Positions 1-8,317 of a DNA stretch of 64,000 nt are shown in pieces (position 1 is the stretch's first letter; each line of letters begins with the position of its first letter). The position numbers were made by a program, and so were the translations under genes. A model generated the notes under the pieces. The model had not been told where the DNA came from, made no database searches, and saw only the letters and a program-made list of their open reading frames with translations. Source of the DNA: Halopseudomonas phragmitis (GTDB lineage: Bacteria; Pseudomonadota; Gammaproteobacteria; Pseudomonadales; Pseudomonadaceae); contig NZ_CP020100.1 in assembly GCF_002056295.1 (NCBI RefSeq), positions 3,309,501-3,373,500 of the forward strand, written 5' to 3'.

Positions 1-244
1 TCGGCAAGGCCTGAATCGCCGCCTGCGAACCGGCTACCGGCAGCAGCGCAGGGGCTCGGTAGTAGTCACGGGCGATCGCCTCCAGGCCGTCATCCGGCTC
101 CGGTAACCGACTCCAGCAACTGACCGGCACCGCCGGCAGCGGCCAGACCCAGGGCGCCAGCCCGGTGGACAGGTCCAACCAAGCGTCCAGAGCGATGCCG
201 TATTGCCGTGCGGCCCGGCGCAGCCGCCCACCGTGCTCAAGCAT
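1..244 (-). CDS. cobC: L-threonine-O-3-phosphate decarboxylase, N-terminal part (runs off the left edge)
   Basis: Only the first 81 codons are in the window. The translation begins [17 protein letters not shown] and continues with WLDLSTG, the usual opening of CobC/CobD-type PLP enzymes, which decarboxylate threonine phosphate to aminopropanol phosphate, the linker of the cobalamin nucleotide loop. The ATG at 244-242 lies inside the last codons of the cobD gene (stop 239-237), an 8-base overlap that indicates translational coupling. It is the last visible gene of the leftward cobalamin operon. The PLP lysine and the rest of the fold are outside the window, so the call rests on the N-terminal motif and the operon context. 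Aminotransferase-fold relatives such as histidinol-phosphate aminotransferase are the alternative, but the position beside cobD makes that unlikely. Confidence 0.85.
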   Translation of the reverse strand, partial: MLEHGGRLRRAARQYGIALDAWLDLSTGLAPWVWPLPAVPVSCWSRLPEPDDGLEAIARDYYRAPALLPVAGSQAAIQALP

Positions 245-1145
245 AAGTCAGCCCCCAGACAATCAGGGCCAGCAACAACCACAGCGCCACACCCTGACGC
301 ACCAGCCACACGGCGCGGCCAATATCTGCGGCCATCGGTGGCCCGCCGGCGCCCAGCATGGGTTTGCCTTGCCATTGGCCGTGATAGCAGCCTCCGCCGC
401 CCAGTTGCAGATTCAGCGCCCCGGCCCCGGCGGCCATGACCGGGCCAGCGTTGGGGCTGTCCCAGTGCGGCGCCTGGCGGCGCCAGCAGGCAAGCGCCTG
501 ACGGGTACACCCACAGAGTGCATAGGTCAGGGCCACCAGCCGCGCCGGCAGGTAGTTCAATACATCATCCAGGCGCGCCGCCGCCCAGCCAAACTGCCGG
601 TAGCGCTGGTTGCGGTAGCCCCACATGGCATCCAGGGTATTGGCCAGGCGGTAGAGCACTACCCCCGGCGCGCCGAGCAGGGCAAACCAGAACAGCGCGG
701 CGAATACCGCATCGCTGCCGTTTTCCAACACCGACTCGGTGGCCGCCCGGGCCACACCTTCGGCATCCAGTGCCGAGGTGTCGCGGCTGACGATATAGCC
801 CACCCGCTCGCGGGCCAGCGGCAGATCGCCCGCAGCCAGTGCCTGGGCGATCGGCAGGGCATGTTCGCTGAGGCTGCGCAAACCAACCGCCAGATACAAC
901 GCCAGCACCGCCACCAGCCAGCCGATCCAGGGCAAGGCGGCCAGCGCGGCGGTCAGCAAGGTCAAGGGCACGACTGCCAGCAGCCAGGCCAGCACGCCGT
1001 GCCAGCGGCTGGCGGCAGGCCGGTTCAGCCATTGCTCAAGCCGCTTGGCCAGCCGGCCAAAACCGACCAGCGGATGCCAGCGTTTCGGCTCACCCAGGAG
1101 GTGGTCGAGCAGCACCCCGGCCAGCAGCAGCGGCGCCAGGCCCAT
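237..1145 (-). CDS. cobD: Adenosylcobinamide-phosphate synthase, membrane protein
   Basis: 302 residues, the usual length for CbiB/CobD. The protein attaches aminopropanol (or its phosphate) to adenosylcobyric acid in the inner membrane. The N-terminus carries the family motif [20 protein letters not shown] (about residues 11-30). Hydrophobic stretches follow around residues 50-85, 150-170 and near the C-terminus, with the conserved [10 protein letters not shown] and [17 protein letters not shown] (here [15 protein letters not shown]) motifs in the middle. The start ATG overlaps the stop of the upstream btuF-like gene by one base (TGATG). It is followed by an overlapping cobC. This arrangement places the two enzymes that make the lower-axial linker arm next to one another. 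I use cobD in the Pseudomonas sense; the enteric name is cbiB. Confidence 0.93.
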   Translation of the reverse strand: MGLAPLLLAGVLLDHLLGEPKRWHPLVGFGRLAKRLEQWLNRPAASRWHGVLAWLLAVVPLTLLTAALAALPWIGWLVAVLALYLAVGLRSLSEHALPIAQALAAGDLPLARERVGYIVSRDTSALDAEGVARAATESVLENGSDAVFAALFWFALLGAPGVVLYRLANTLDAMWGYRNQRYRQFGWAAARLDDVLNYLPARLVALTYALCGCTRQALACWRRQAPHWDSPNAGPVMAAGAGALNLQLGGGGCYHGQWQGKPMLGAGGPPMAADIGRAVWLVRQGVALWLLLALIVWGLTYA

Positions 1146-1936
1146 CAGCGCTGGCTCCAGTCCCGGATCAGGCCATGCAATTGCGCCAGGCCGATGGTCA
1201 GCGCGGAGATGCCCGGCTGCAGGATATCCGGCGACTTGATCTCGAACAGCTGCCCGTCACGAACCGCCGGCACGGTCTCCCAGCCGGGCCGCGCAACCAC
1301 CTGCTCGGGGCGGAAACGCTTGCCGCACCAGGAGCCGACAATGATCTGCGGGGCACGGCGTACCACGTCCTGCGGGTCGGTGATGTAACGCTGGCGGGCT
1401 CGCGGGAACTGGCTGAGTTCGGCAAAGCAGTCCTGGCCACCGGCAATCTCGATCAGCTCACTGACCCAGCGGATGCCACTGATCAGCGGCTCATTCCACT
1501 CCTCGAAGTATACCCGGGGGCGAGCCGGCAGTGACGCCGCCTGGGTCTGGACCTGCTCCAACCCCTGCCGCAACTCGGCCACCAGTTGCTCGGCGTGGGC
1601 ATTGGCGTGCACCAGCGCACCCAGGGTCTCGATCATGCGGAAAATGCCAGCGATATCGCGCTGGTTGAACAGGTGCACCTCCAACCCTTCACGCGCCAAC
1701 TCGGCGGCGATATCGGCCTGCAAATCGCAATAGCCGATCACCAGATCCGGCTTGAGTTCGAGGATTTTCTCGGTCTTGGCGCTGGTGAAGGCCGACACCT
1801 TGGGCTTTTCCTTGCGTGCCTGCGGCGGGTGCACGGTAAAGCCGGAAATGCCGGCGATACGCTCCTGCGCGCCGAGACGATAAAGCACTTCGGTGGTTTC
1901 GGTAGACAGGCAGACGATGCGTTGCGGACCCTTCAT
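1145..1936 (-). CDS. BtuF-like cobalamin-binding ABC-type solute-binding protein without a signal peptide
   Basis: 263 residues with the class III (helical-backbone) binding-protein fold: [18 protein letters not shown] near the N-terminus, [12 protein letters not shown] around residues 62-73, [11 protein letters not shown], then a second lobe with [22 protein letters not shown] and a C-terminal region containing [12 protein letters not shown]. Relatives bind cobalamin (BtuF) or haem and siderophores. The start ATG at 1936 overlaps bluB by four bases. The N-terminus [11 protein letters not shown] has no hydrophobic signal sequence and no lipobox, and no BtuC or BtuD gene is nearby, so a periplasmic transport role is doubtful. 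A cytoplasmic corrinoid-binding or salvage role inside the cobalamin operon is an inference. Moderate certainty on fold, low on exact function. Confidence 0.75.
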   Translation of the reverse strand: MKGPQRIVCLSTETTEVLYRLGAQERIAGISGFTVHPPQARKEKPKVSAFTSAKTEKILELKPDLVIGYCDLQADIAAELAREGLEVHLFNQRDIAGIFRMIETLGALVHANAHAEQLVAELRQGLEQVQTQAASLPARPRVYFEEWNEPLISGIRWVSELIEIAGGQDCFAELSQFPRARQRYITDPQDVVRRAPQIIVGSWCGKRFRPEQVVARPGWETVPAVRDGQLFEIKSPDILQPGISALTIGLAQLHGLIRDWSQR

Positions 1937-2583
1937 GGTGATTCTCCCCAGTGATCGGTATACAGCAGCTCGGCCAGCGGGCGTGGTGCAGCCCAGCCTT
2001 GTTCGACCAGCATCGGCTGGTCATAGAAGGCCGTGACCGGGCCCAGGCACAAGATCGCGACCGGCTCGGCGCCGGCCGGCAAACCCAGCAACTCGGCCAC
2101 GGCCTGCGGGTCGAACAGCGATACCCAGCCTAGCCCCAGCCCCTCGGCACGGGCCGCCAGCCACAGATTCTGGATGGCACAGGCCAGCGAGGCCAGATCC
2201 ATCTGCGGCAGGGTGCGGCGGCCAAACACATGGGCCTCACGGCCTTCCGGCAGTGCCGCGACAAGCAATTCAGCGCAGTCGCGGATACCTTCAACCTTGA
2301 GCTGCATGAAGACGGCACTGCGCTCACCCAGCGCCTCGGCGGTACGCAGCCGTTCCTGTTCGACCAGACGGTGCAACTGCTGGCGTAGCGCCGGCCGGGT
2401 GATGCGAATAAAACGCCAGGGCTGCATCAACCCCACGCTGGGTGCCTGATGCGCCGCTTCAAGCAACTGCGCCAGCAGCTCGGGAGCAACCTCACCACCA
2501 CTGAAATGGCGCATGTCACGGCGCTCACGGATCACCCGGTAAATGGCCGCGCGCTCCGCATCGCTGTAGCGCGGACTGCTCAT
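1933..2583 (-). CDS. bluB: 5,6-dimethylbenzimidazole synthase
   Basis: 216 residues of the nitroreductase-like fold. BluB breaks down reduced FMN with oxygen to give 5,6-dimethylbenzimidazole, the lower ligand of cobalamin. Family marks are the N-terminal YRVIRERRDMRHFSGGEV (FMN phosphate site), the APSVGLMQPWRFI segment around residue 50, and GLGWVSLFDP near residue 160. The gene overlaps cobB upstream (ATGA) and the btuF-like gene downstream by four bases each. A generic nitroreductase would fit the fold but the operon and the RRDMRHF and WVSLFD motifs support BluB. Its presence means the operon is built for aerobic synthesis of true B12 and not a pseudo-cobamide. Confidence 0.92.
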   Translation of the reverse strand: MSSPRYSDAERAAIYRVIRERRDMRHFSGGEVAPELLAQLLEAAHQAPSVGLMQPWRFIRITRPALRQQLHRLVEQERLRTAEALGERSAVFMQLKVEGIRDCAELLVAALPEGREAHVFGRRTLPQMDLASLACAIQNLWLAARAEGLGLGWVSLFDPQAVAELLGLPAGAEPVAILCLGPVTAFYDQPMLVEQGWAAPRPLAELLYTDHWGESP

Positions 2584-3872
2584 GGCGCAAACAGCGCCGC
2601 AGCCGCCTGCGGGTTACCCGGCAGATAGCAATGAATGTAGGACGCCGTCAGCCGGCCCAGACGCCAGACCGCCTCGCTGGTGCGCTTGTAGTTCGGGCAC
2701 TCGCCACGCACCAGCGGCTCCAGCGCACACTCGATCGCCGAATGGTGATAGGTATGCCCGCGCAGCGCCCCTTCCGGCAACACCACTTCCTGCAGGGCCA
2801 GCGCGGTCAGGCGCGGCTGCATGGTCGCCGTCGCCGGCAGCAGGCCGAGCATCTCGCCGCTATGGCCCTGTACATCGGTCAGACGCTGACACAGATAGAG
2901 CATGCCGCCGCATTCGGCGTGAATCGGCTTGCCGGCGGCATGGTGGGCCCGGATAGCCGCCGCCATCGCCGTATTGCCGGCCAACTGATCCAGATGCAGT
3001 TCGGGATAACCACCGGGCAGATACAGGCTATCGACCGCCGGCAGGGCGCTATCGGCCAGTGGCGAAAAGAAACACAGCTTGGCACCCAGCGCTTCAAGCA
3101 GATCAAGGTTGGCCTGGTAGATGAAGGCAAAGGCCGCATCCCGGGCAACGCCAATGCGCACACCGGCCAGCAAGGGTGGCAATTGCTGGGCATCCACCGG
3201 GGCAAAACTCACGGCCGGGGGCAGCCGGGTGTCGGCGCTGGCGGCCAAGGCATCGGCGGCGGCATCCAGCCGGGCATCCAGATCAGCCAGCTCCGCCGCC
3301 TGCACCAGCCCCAGGTGTCGGCTTGGCAGCTCCACCGCGGCATCACGGGTCAGGGCACCAAACCAGGCGATGCCGGCGGGCAAACAGTCACGCAGCATCT
3401 CGCCATGGCGGGCACTGCCGACCTTGTTGGCCAGTACCCCGGCAAACGGCAGATCGGGCTGATAGCTGGCCAGCCCGTGGGCCATGGCACCGAAGGTCTG
3501 GGCCATGCCCGAACCGTCGATCACCGCCAGTACCGGTACGCCGAAATGCCGGGCCAGATCAGCCGCCGAGGGGGTGCCATCGAACAGCCCCATCACCCCT
3601 TCGATCAGGATCAGGTCATTGTCGCGTGCGGCCTCGGCCAGCAGGCGCTTGCTTTGCGCTTCGCCAATCATCCACAGATCAATCTGATGCACCGGCTGGC
3701 CGCTGGCCCGAGCCAGAATCATCGGATCGAGGAAGTCCGGCCCGCATTTGAACACCCGCACCCGCCGGCCCTGGCGGCTGTGCAAGCGCGCCAGTGCGGC
3801 GGTGACGGTGGTCTTGCCCTGCCCCGAGGCCGGGGCGGCGATCAATACGGCTGGACACTCAAGCTGACTCAA
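2580..3872 (-). CDS. cobB: Cobyrinate / hydrogenobyrinate a,c-diamide synthase
   Basis: 430 residues. Amidates the a and c side chains of the corrin ring with glutamine and ATP. The N-terminal synthetase domain has a P-loop-like APASGQGKTT (residues 13-22) and the C-terminal class I glutamine amidotransferase domain has the nucleophile Cys321 in HAECGGMLYL. The reading frame opens with a TTG at 3872-3870 that overlaps the cobO stop (TTGA). A purine-rich AAGGGGG lies about eight bases upstream, and there is no ATG that would preserve the P-loop, so TTG is the most likely start. It is tightly coupled to cobO upstream and bluB downstream. The Cob (oxygen-dependent) substrate hydrogenobyrinic acid is inferred from the company of cobO and from related pseudomonads. 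Confidence 0.94.
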   Translation of the reverse strand: MSQLECPAVLIAAPASGQGKTTVTAALARLHSRQGRRVRVFKCGPDFLDPMILARASGQPVHQIDLWMIGEAQSKRLLAEAARDNDLILIEGVMGLFDGTPSAADLARHFGVPVLAVIDGSGMAQTFGAMAHGLASYQPDLPFAGVLANKVGSARHGEMLRDCLPAGIAWFGALTRDAAVELPSRHLGLVQAAELADLDARLDAAADALAASADTRLPPAVSFAPVDAQQLPPLLAGVRIGVARDAAFAFIYQANLDLLEALGAKLCFFSPLADSALPAVDSLYLPGGYPELHLDQLAGNTAMAAAIRAHHAAGKPIHAECGGMLYLCQRLTDVQGHSGEMLGLLPATATMQPRLTALALQEVVLPEGALRGHTYHHSAIECALEPLVRGECPNYKRTSEAVWRLGRLTASYIHCYLPGNPQAAAALFAP

Positions 3873-4480
3873 AACTCTACCCCCTTCTGCGCCTTGATAC
3901 CGGCCTTGAAGGCATGCTTGACCATGCCCATCTCGGTTACCGTATCGGCCACCTCCAGCATCGCCGCCGGAGCCCCGCGACCGGTCACCACCACATGCTG
4001 GTGAGGCGGTCGGCCAGCGATATCCGCCAGCACCTTATCCAGCTCCAGATACTGGTATTTGAGCGCGATATTCAGCTCATCGAGAATCACCAGCGCTACC
4101 GCCGGGTCGCGCATCAGCTCGACAGCCACCGCCCAGGCCGCCTGGGCCTTGGCGATATCGTCCTGACGGTCCTGGGTTTCCCAGGTAAAGCCAGCACCCA
4201 TCACGTGATAGCGCACCTGCTCGGGGAAACGGCGGAAGAACGCCTCTTCGCCGGTGCTGCTGGCCCCCTTGATGAACTGCACGATGCCCACCTGCATGTC
4301 GTGCCCCAGGGCACGAGCGGCCATACCGAAGGCCGAGCTGCTTTTGCCCTTGCCGTTGCCGCTGAGCACCAGCAGCAAGCCGCGTTCGTCCTGCGCTGCG
4401 GCGATCTTTTCATCGACTACCGCTTTCTTGCGCTGCATGCGCTGGCGGTGACGCTGATCGCGCTCGCTCGGCTCGCTCAT
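3869..4480 (-). CDS. cobO: Cob(I)yrinic acid a,c-diamide adenosyltransferase
   Basis: 203 residues, the standard size for CobO/BtuR. It transfers the 5'-deoxyadenosyl group of ATP to the cobalt of corrinoids, for both de novo synthesis and salvage of imported B12. The unusual P-loop GNGKGKSS is at residues 41-48, followed by DMQVGIVQFIKG and the C-terminal VVVTGRGAPAAMLEVADTV-type region. A charged N-terminal arm of about 30 residues (many Arg, Lys and Glu) precedes the P-loop, as in the family. The start ATG overlaps the stop of the BtuM-like gene by four bases. Its place directly after btuB and the BtuM-like carrier puts adenosylation immediately after uptake. Confidence 0.95.
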   Translation of the reverse strand: MSEPSERDQRHRQRMQRKKAVVDEKIAAAQDERGLLLVLSGNGKGKSSSAFGMAARALGHDMQVGIVQFIKGASSTGEEAFFRRFPEQVRYHVMGAGFTWETQDRQDDIAKAQAAWAVAVELMRDPAVALVILDELNIALKYQYLELDKVLADIAGRPPHQHVVVTGRGAPAAMLEVADTVTEMGMVKHAFKAGIKAQKGVEF

Positions 4481-5055
4481 GCCTTGCGCCCCTGACCCAA
4501 CAGCCCTTGCTGAGCCAACAGACGCAACACCACATACACGGCGCAGGCCGCCGCCACGTACATAACCAGCGTGCTCAGGTATTGCGGGTAATAAGTAGCG
4601 ATCCGTTCAAGCATGCCGGTAAAGGTCGGGGCTTCGTAACGCCCGGAGAAAAAGTAAAACCCACCACTGGAAAACAAACTGCAGATCAACGCACCAGTGG
4701 CCACCGTTGGGGCCAGGATCAGCAGAGTTGCCGGGTGGTCACGGTGCCAACCCGCGTACAAACGGCCGGCAAACCACAGGCTGCCATAGGCGGGCAGCAA
4801 GGCCCAATAGGCGATGGTCATGCAGTGATGGCCGGCGTTGGTCCAGCCGACACTGAGCACGTCCATGACCACAGCCTGCAGAAACAGCAGCGGAAACGCC
4901 CAGCGCGGACGCAAAAACACCCCAGCCAGGAAAAATACCGCCCAGGAAGCGCTGGGCAAGTTGACCACACTGAAGTGACTGCCACGGGTCATGGCCATCA
5001 ACAACACCAGTACGGCGCCAACAGCCAGTTGGCTGCGTTTGGATAGTACGATCAT
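4477..5055 (-). CDS. btuM: BtuM-like vitamin B12 carrier (solitary ECF S-component-type membrane protein)
   Basis: 192 residues with about six hydrophobic helices and short loops, typical of ECF-type S components. The gene sits between btuB and cobO behind the cobalamin riboswitch and begins after a strong GGAGGATGAC ribosome site. From memory, the characterised BtuM of Thiobacillus denitrificans uses a cysteine (Cys80) to ligate cobalt and decyanate B12, with conserved His, Asp, Tyr and Arg around the site. Here His27, Asp65, Cys78, Tyr83 and Arg151 lie at nearly the same spacing. No ECF ATPase or EcfT gene is nearby, which matches the solitary behaviour reported for BtuM. The protein would move or process cobalamin across the inner membrane. 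The alternative is an unrelated small membrane protein, but position and the cysteine argue against this. Confidence 0.72.
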   Translation of the reverse strand: MIVLSKRSQLAVGAVLVLLMAMTRGSHFSVVNLPSASWAVFFLAGVFLRPRWAFPLLFLQAVVMDVLSVGWTNAGHHCMTIAYWALLPAYGSLWFAGRLYAGWHRDHPATLLILAPTVATGALICSLFSSGGFYFFSGRYEAPTFTGMLERIATYYPQYLSTLVMYVAAACAVYVVLRLLAQQGLLGQGRKA

Positions 5056-5166
5056 GTCATCCTCCTTGGATGGGTGTAGATATTTGGTTCAACTGCTGCC
5101 ATTACGTCTTCCCGCTAGTCCGTCATGACGGGGCTCGTGTACCAGGGCGATCCCCCCGCTACGCCG

Positions 5167-5258
5167 TCATTGCGAGCCGCGTAGCGGCGTGGCAATCCAT
5201 GCTCAGGCCCCGCCACCAAGGCACATGGATTGCCACGGGCCTGCGGCCCTCGCAATGA
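5167..5258. repeat. Palindromic MITE/REP-like repeat element
   Basis: A 92-base inverted repeat in the gap between btuB and the BtuM-like gene. The outer arms TCATTGCGAG (5167-5176) and CTCGCAATGA (5249-5258) are perfect complements, as are the inner arms GGCAATCCATG (5191-5201) and CATGGATTGCC (5224-5234). Each arm carries a smaller hairpin (CCGC/GCGG and GGCC type). The motif resembles the widespread CGTCATTGCGAG...GCAATCC dispersed repeats. In RNA it would fold into a long stem inside the operon transcript, which could stabilise or separate btuB mRNA from the biosynthetic genes. No transposase is nearby. Confidence 0.75.
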
Positions 5259-5265
5259 AGAGTCC

Positions 5266-7083
5266 TTACAGCATCTGGTAGCGCACAGTCAGATAGCCGG
5301 CCCGGCCCTGCTGCTGATAGCTGGCAGCGGTTTCGTAGTCGGTATCGAACAGGTTGCTGATCCGTGCCTGAACTCGCCACTGCTGGCTGAACCAGTACTC
5401 GGCGCGCAGGTCGACGGTGTTGTAGCCATGCAGGTCGGTAGTATTGGCGGCGTTGTCCCAGCGCCGGCCTTCGGCGTGCAGGCTGGCGCCGACGCCTATC
5501 CGGCCAAAGCGGCGGTCGACATCCAGGTTGAACAGTTGCTCGGCGCGGCGGGCCAGCAGGTCGCCCTGGTTGGCACGCTTGGAGCGGTTGGACGGGTCCT
5601 GCAGGGTCAGGTTGCTGGCTACATCCCAGCCCCACCAATGGCCGGCCAGTTCCAGTTCGATACCCTTGATCACCGCCTTGTCGACGTTCTCTGCCAACCA
5701 GACGCCGCCACCCAGGTTGACGCTGGCGATCAGGTCTTCGACCTCGTTGCGGAAGACATTGACGGCCCAGGTGCCCCAGTCATGCTGACCACGCAGCCCC
5801 AGTTCATAATTGCGTGAGGTCTCTTCCTTGATATCGGGGTTGCCGAAGCCGGGGAAGTACAGCTGATTGAAGGTCGGTGCCTTGAATGCGGTGCCGTAGC
5901 TACCGACCAGTTGCAGGCTGTCCGTCAGGCTGATGCCGTAGCCGATGTTGCCGGTGGTGTGATCGCCGTGCTGCTGGTTGTCATCATGGCGCAGGCCAAG
6001 CTGCCATTCATGGATGCCACGTTGGCCCAGATACTGGGCGTAATAACCCTTGTTAGTGCGCCGGCCCTTGCTGTAGTCGGTGCTGCTGCTGACCTCATCG
6101 ATCAGATGGTCATAGCCGAGGGTCAGCACCTGGCCCGGCGCCAGATCGATATCGTTCTGCCAGCCAAAGCTGTCGCGGCGGGTGTCGAAGCGGCTGGTAA
6201 AATTGCTGCCGTTGAAGTTGTCGCTCTTGTCTTCGCTACGTGCAGCCTGCAGGGTCACGCGCCACGGATCAAGCGGTGCAAACCGGGCATTGAGGCCATG
6301 GGTCTTGAGCACCGAATCGGAGTTGGCCTTGAAGCCGGAGTCGAAGTCATTGCTGGAGTGGGTTTCCAGTACATGGCCATCGATCTCCAGGCCGTTGGCA
6401 AAGCGATAGCCTGCCTTGAGGTTGGCCGAGAGCTCGCGATAGCCATCATTGTCCGGATCGCCACGGCCCGGACGCGCATCAATGCCCCGGGTCGACAGAC
6501 TGCTGACACCCAGGTTGTACCAGGCGTTTCCGAAACCGCCAGCGACCCCGGCACTGCCGGCCAGATGATTGCGACTGCCGGTGGTCACCGATGCCCAGGG
6601 CTTGGGATCGCCCTTGCTGCCCTGGCGGGTGAAAATCTGAATCACCCCTCCGATGGCTTCCGAGCCGTAGAGGCTGGACCGCGGACCACGGACAATCTCG
6701 ATCCGCTCGATCTGCTCCATCGGCAAATTTTGCAGCGCAGCATTGCCGCTGGTGACCGAGCCAATGCGCACGCCATCGATCAGCACCAGTACATGGTCAC
6801 TGTTGGTGCCGCGAATACCGATGCTGCTGGACTTGCCCGGCCCGCCGTTGTTGACGATGCTGACGCTCGGCGTGCGGCGCAGCAGATCCAGTGCGTCGGT
6901 AGCTTGCAGGCGTTCGATATCGGCCCGATCAATCACCGTGACCGCAGCCAGGTTGGCGGCAATCGATTGGTTGGTACGGGTTGCAGTAACCACCTGGCTG
7001 TCCAGGTGCAGGGATTGGGCATGGGAAAGGCAGGCGCTGGCCATCAGGGCCAGTGCCAGCGGCGTGCGCGGCAACATCTTCAT
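5266..7083 (-). CDS. btuB: TonB-dependent outer-membrane vitamin B12 receptor
   Basis: 605 residues, close to the usual BtuB length of about 600. A signal peptide (residues 1-23, ending SHAQ) is followed by a TonB box-like DSQVVTATR (28-36), the plug domain with SIGIRGTNSDHVLVLIDGVRIG and IEIVRGPRSSLYGSEAIGGVIQIFT, and a C-terminal beta-barrel ending in YQML. BtuB binds cobalamin at the cell surface and moves it into the periplasm with TonB energy. The start follows a GGAG about seven bases upstream, and the cobalamin riboswitch lies just ahead of it. It is the first gene of the cobalamin operon. The substrate follows from the riboswitch and the cob genes rather than from barrel residues. Confidence 0.93.
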   Translation of the reverse strand: MKMLPRTPLALALMASACLSHAQSLHLDSQVVTATRTNQSIAANLAAVTVIDRADIERLQATDALDLLRRTPSVSIVNNGGPGKSSSIGIRGTNSDHVLVLIDGVRIGSVTSGNAALQNLPMEQIERIEIVRGPRSSLYGSEAIGGVIQIFTRQGSKGDPKPWASVTTGSRNHLAGSAGVAGGFGNAWYNLGVSSLSTRGIDARPGRGDPDNDGYRELSANLKAGYRFANGLEIDGHVLETHSSNDFDSGFKANSDSVLKTHGLNARFAPLDPWRVTLQAARSEDKSDNFNGSNFTSRFDTRRDSFGWQNDIDLAPGQVLTLGYDHLIDEVSSSTDYSKGRRTNKGYYAQYLGQRGIHEWQLGLRHDDNQQHGDHTTGNIGYGISLTDSLQLVGSYGTAFKAPTFNQLYFPGFGNPDIKEETSRNYELGLRGQHDWGTWAVNVFRNEVEDLIASVNLGGGVWLAENVDKAVIKGIELELAGHWWGWDVASNLTLQDPSNRSKRANQGDLLARRAEQLFNLDVDRRFGRIGVGASLHAEGRRWDNAANTTDLHGYNTVDLRAEYWFSQQWRVQARISNLFDTDYETAASYQQQGRAGYLTVRYQML

Positions 7084-7207
7084 CTGTTCGCTCCGTCGTA
7101 CTCACCCGTACGACATTGAGTAGCTGGGTACACGCGGCGAAGCGAACAGGCAGACAGCCAGACGAACAGAGGCCATACACCCGCAGAGCCCGCCGCACTG
7201 CTGTGAC

Positions 7208-7430
7208 ATGCATCAGGCCGGTCTCCGGGCTCACGAGCGGACAGTGTCCGATGATCCGACCTTCCCGTGCGTACACAGTGGTCATGGGGGATCATCTGCC
7301 GCGTCACACCCCTATGGGTGGCGGGCACTCGTTTACCGTTGCGGGGGCAGCGCCGGAATTGTTCCGTATCAAGGAACGCACCGGCTTCCCAGTTTCACCC
7401 TTAAGGCCATTGGCCAGGGGCACCTGAAGC
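7208..7430 (-). promoter_or_regulatory. Cobalamin riboswitch (leftward, in front of btuB)
   Basis: Read on the minus strand, the 5' leader of btuB contains the conserved parts of the adenosylcobalamin aptamer: a TTAAGGGTGAAACTGGGAAG segment with CCGGTG, then GCTGCCCCCGCAACGGTAA, the B12-box region CCACTGTGTACGCACGGGAA, and a closing GGAGACCGGCCTG. Order and spacing match the family. When adenosylcobalamin binds, expression of the downstream operon is expected to fall. Because the genes behind it overlap or nearly abut down to cobC, it probably controls uptake and synthesis together. The exact expression platform (terminator or ribosome-site sequestration in 7084-7207) was not resolved. Confidence 0.95.
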
Positions 7431-7468
7431 GAGGCGAAGGTTAGAAGTTTTGCCCTGGGGCGTCAATG

Positions 7469-7502
7469 AAAAAAGGGGGAGCAAAATGTCGCAGCGCCCC
7501 CC
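7469..7502 (-). terminator. Rho-independent terminator after nrtD
   Basis: On the minus strand, just after the nrtD stop, AGGGGGGC pairs with GCTCCCCCT across a short loop and is followed by a run of six T. It ends the nitrate transporter transcript before the riboswitch region. Confidence 0.75.
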
Positions 7503-7508
7503 TGCACA

Positions 7509-8306
7509 TCAGGCCGTGGCCTTTTTGCGTTGTTTCTCATAGAGAAACCGCAAAACTGCCTGGCGGTACTGGTTGTACTTGGGGTCCTCGGCCAAGGCGA
7601 TGCGATCACGCGGGCGCGGCAGGTCGATGTCGAGAATCTCGCCGATGGCCGCCGACGGACCGTTGGTCATCATCACGATGCGATCGGACAACAATACTGC
7701 CTCGTCAACATCGTGGGTGATCATGATCACGGTATTGTGCAGTTCGGCCTGGATACGCATTACCTCGTCCTGCAGGTGCGCACGGGTCAGGGCATCCAAA
7801 GCGCCGAACGGCTCGTCGAGCAGTAGCACCTTAGGCTGCATGGCCAGCGCCCGGGCGATCCCGACCCGCTGTTTCATACCACCGGAAATCTCGCCAGGGC
7901 GTTTATCCAGCGCATGGCCCATATGCACCATGTTCAGGTTGTGACGAATCCATGCGTCACGTTCACTGCGGCTCTTGCTGCGACCGAAGACCTTGTCGAC
8001 GGCAATCTGCACGTTCTCGTAGACGGTCAGCCAGGGCAGTAGCGAGTGGTTCTGAAACACCAGGCTGCGATCCGGACCGGGCCCGCTGACTTCCTTGCCG
8101 TCCAGAATCACCACGCCACTGCTGGCATCCAGCAGACCTGCGACGATGTTCAGCACTGTGGATTTACCGCAGCCGGAGTGACCAATGATGGAAATGTATT
8201 GCCCGCGCTCGACCTGCAGGTTGATATCGCTCAGCACCTGACTGGTCACGCCGCCACGGCTGAAGCTTTTGAACACCTTTTCGATACTCAGATAGGACTT
8301 GCTCAT
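7509..8306 (-). CDS. nrtD: Nitrate ABC transporter ATP-binding protein
   Basis: 265 residues, a single ABC ATPase domain. Walker A is GHSGCGKST (42-50), the signature is SGGMKQRV (141-148) and Walker B is LLLDEP (161-166). The Q-loop region FQNHSLLPWLTVYENV is typical of the NrtD/SsuB/TauB group. The start follows GAGGAG about nine bases upstream, and only 11 bases separate it from nrtB. It powers nitrate uptake together with NrtB and NrtA. The assignment to nitrate rather than sulfonate or bicarbonate comes from NrtA and from the nasR gene and sigma-54 promoter upstream. A terminator follows, so this is the last gene of the operon; the assimilatory reductases are not in this window. Confidence 0.9.
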   Translation of the reverse strand: MSKSYLSIEKVFKSFSRGGVTSQVLSDINLQVERGQYISIIGHSGCGKSTVLNIVAGLLDASSGVVILDGKEVSGPGPDRSLVFQNHSLLPWLTVYENVQIAVDKVFGRSKSRSERDAWIRHNLNMVHMGHALDKRPGEISGGMKQRVGIARALAMQPKVLLLDEPFGALDALTRAHLQDEVMRIQAELHNTVIMITHDVDEAVLLSDRIVMMTNGPSAAIGEILDIDLPRPRDRIALAEDPKYNQYRQAVLRFLYEKQRKKATA

Positions 8307-8317
8307 GATGATGCTCC

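Noticed and set aside
165..1388. Long rightward reading frame of 407 codons opposite cobD and btuF-like genes
   Set aside because: Antisense shadow of GC-rich coding sequence; low-complexity Gln/Pro/His-rich translation, no ribosome site, and the minus-strand frames encode known proteins.
2631..4004. Rightward frame of 457 codons opposite cobB
   Set aside because: Shadow of cobB; Gly/Gln/His-rich translation with no domain.
5911..7119. Rightward frame of about 400 codons opposite btuB
   Set aside because: Shadow frame; the translation has no motif while the minus strand encodes an intact TonB receptor.
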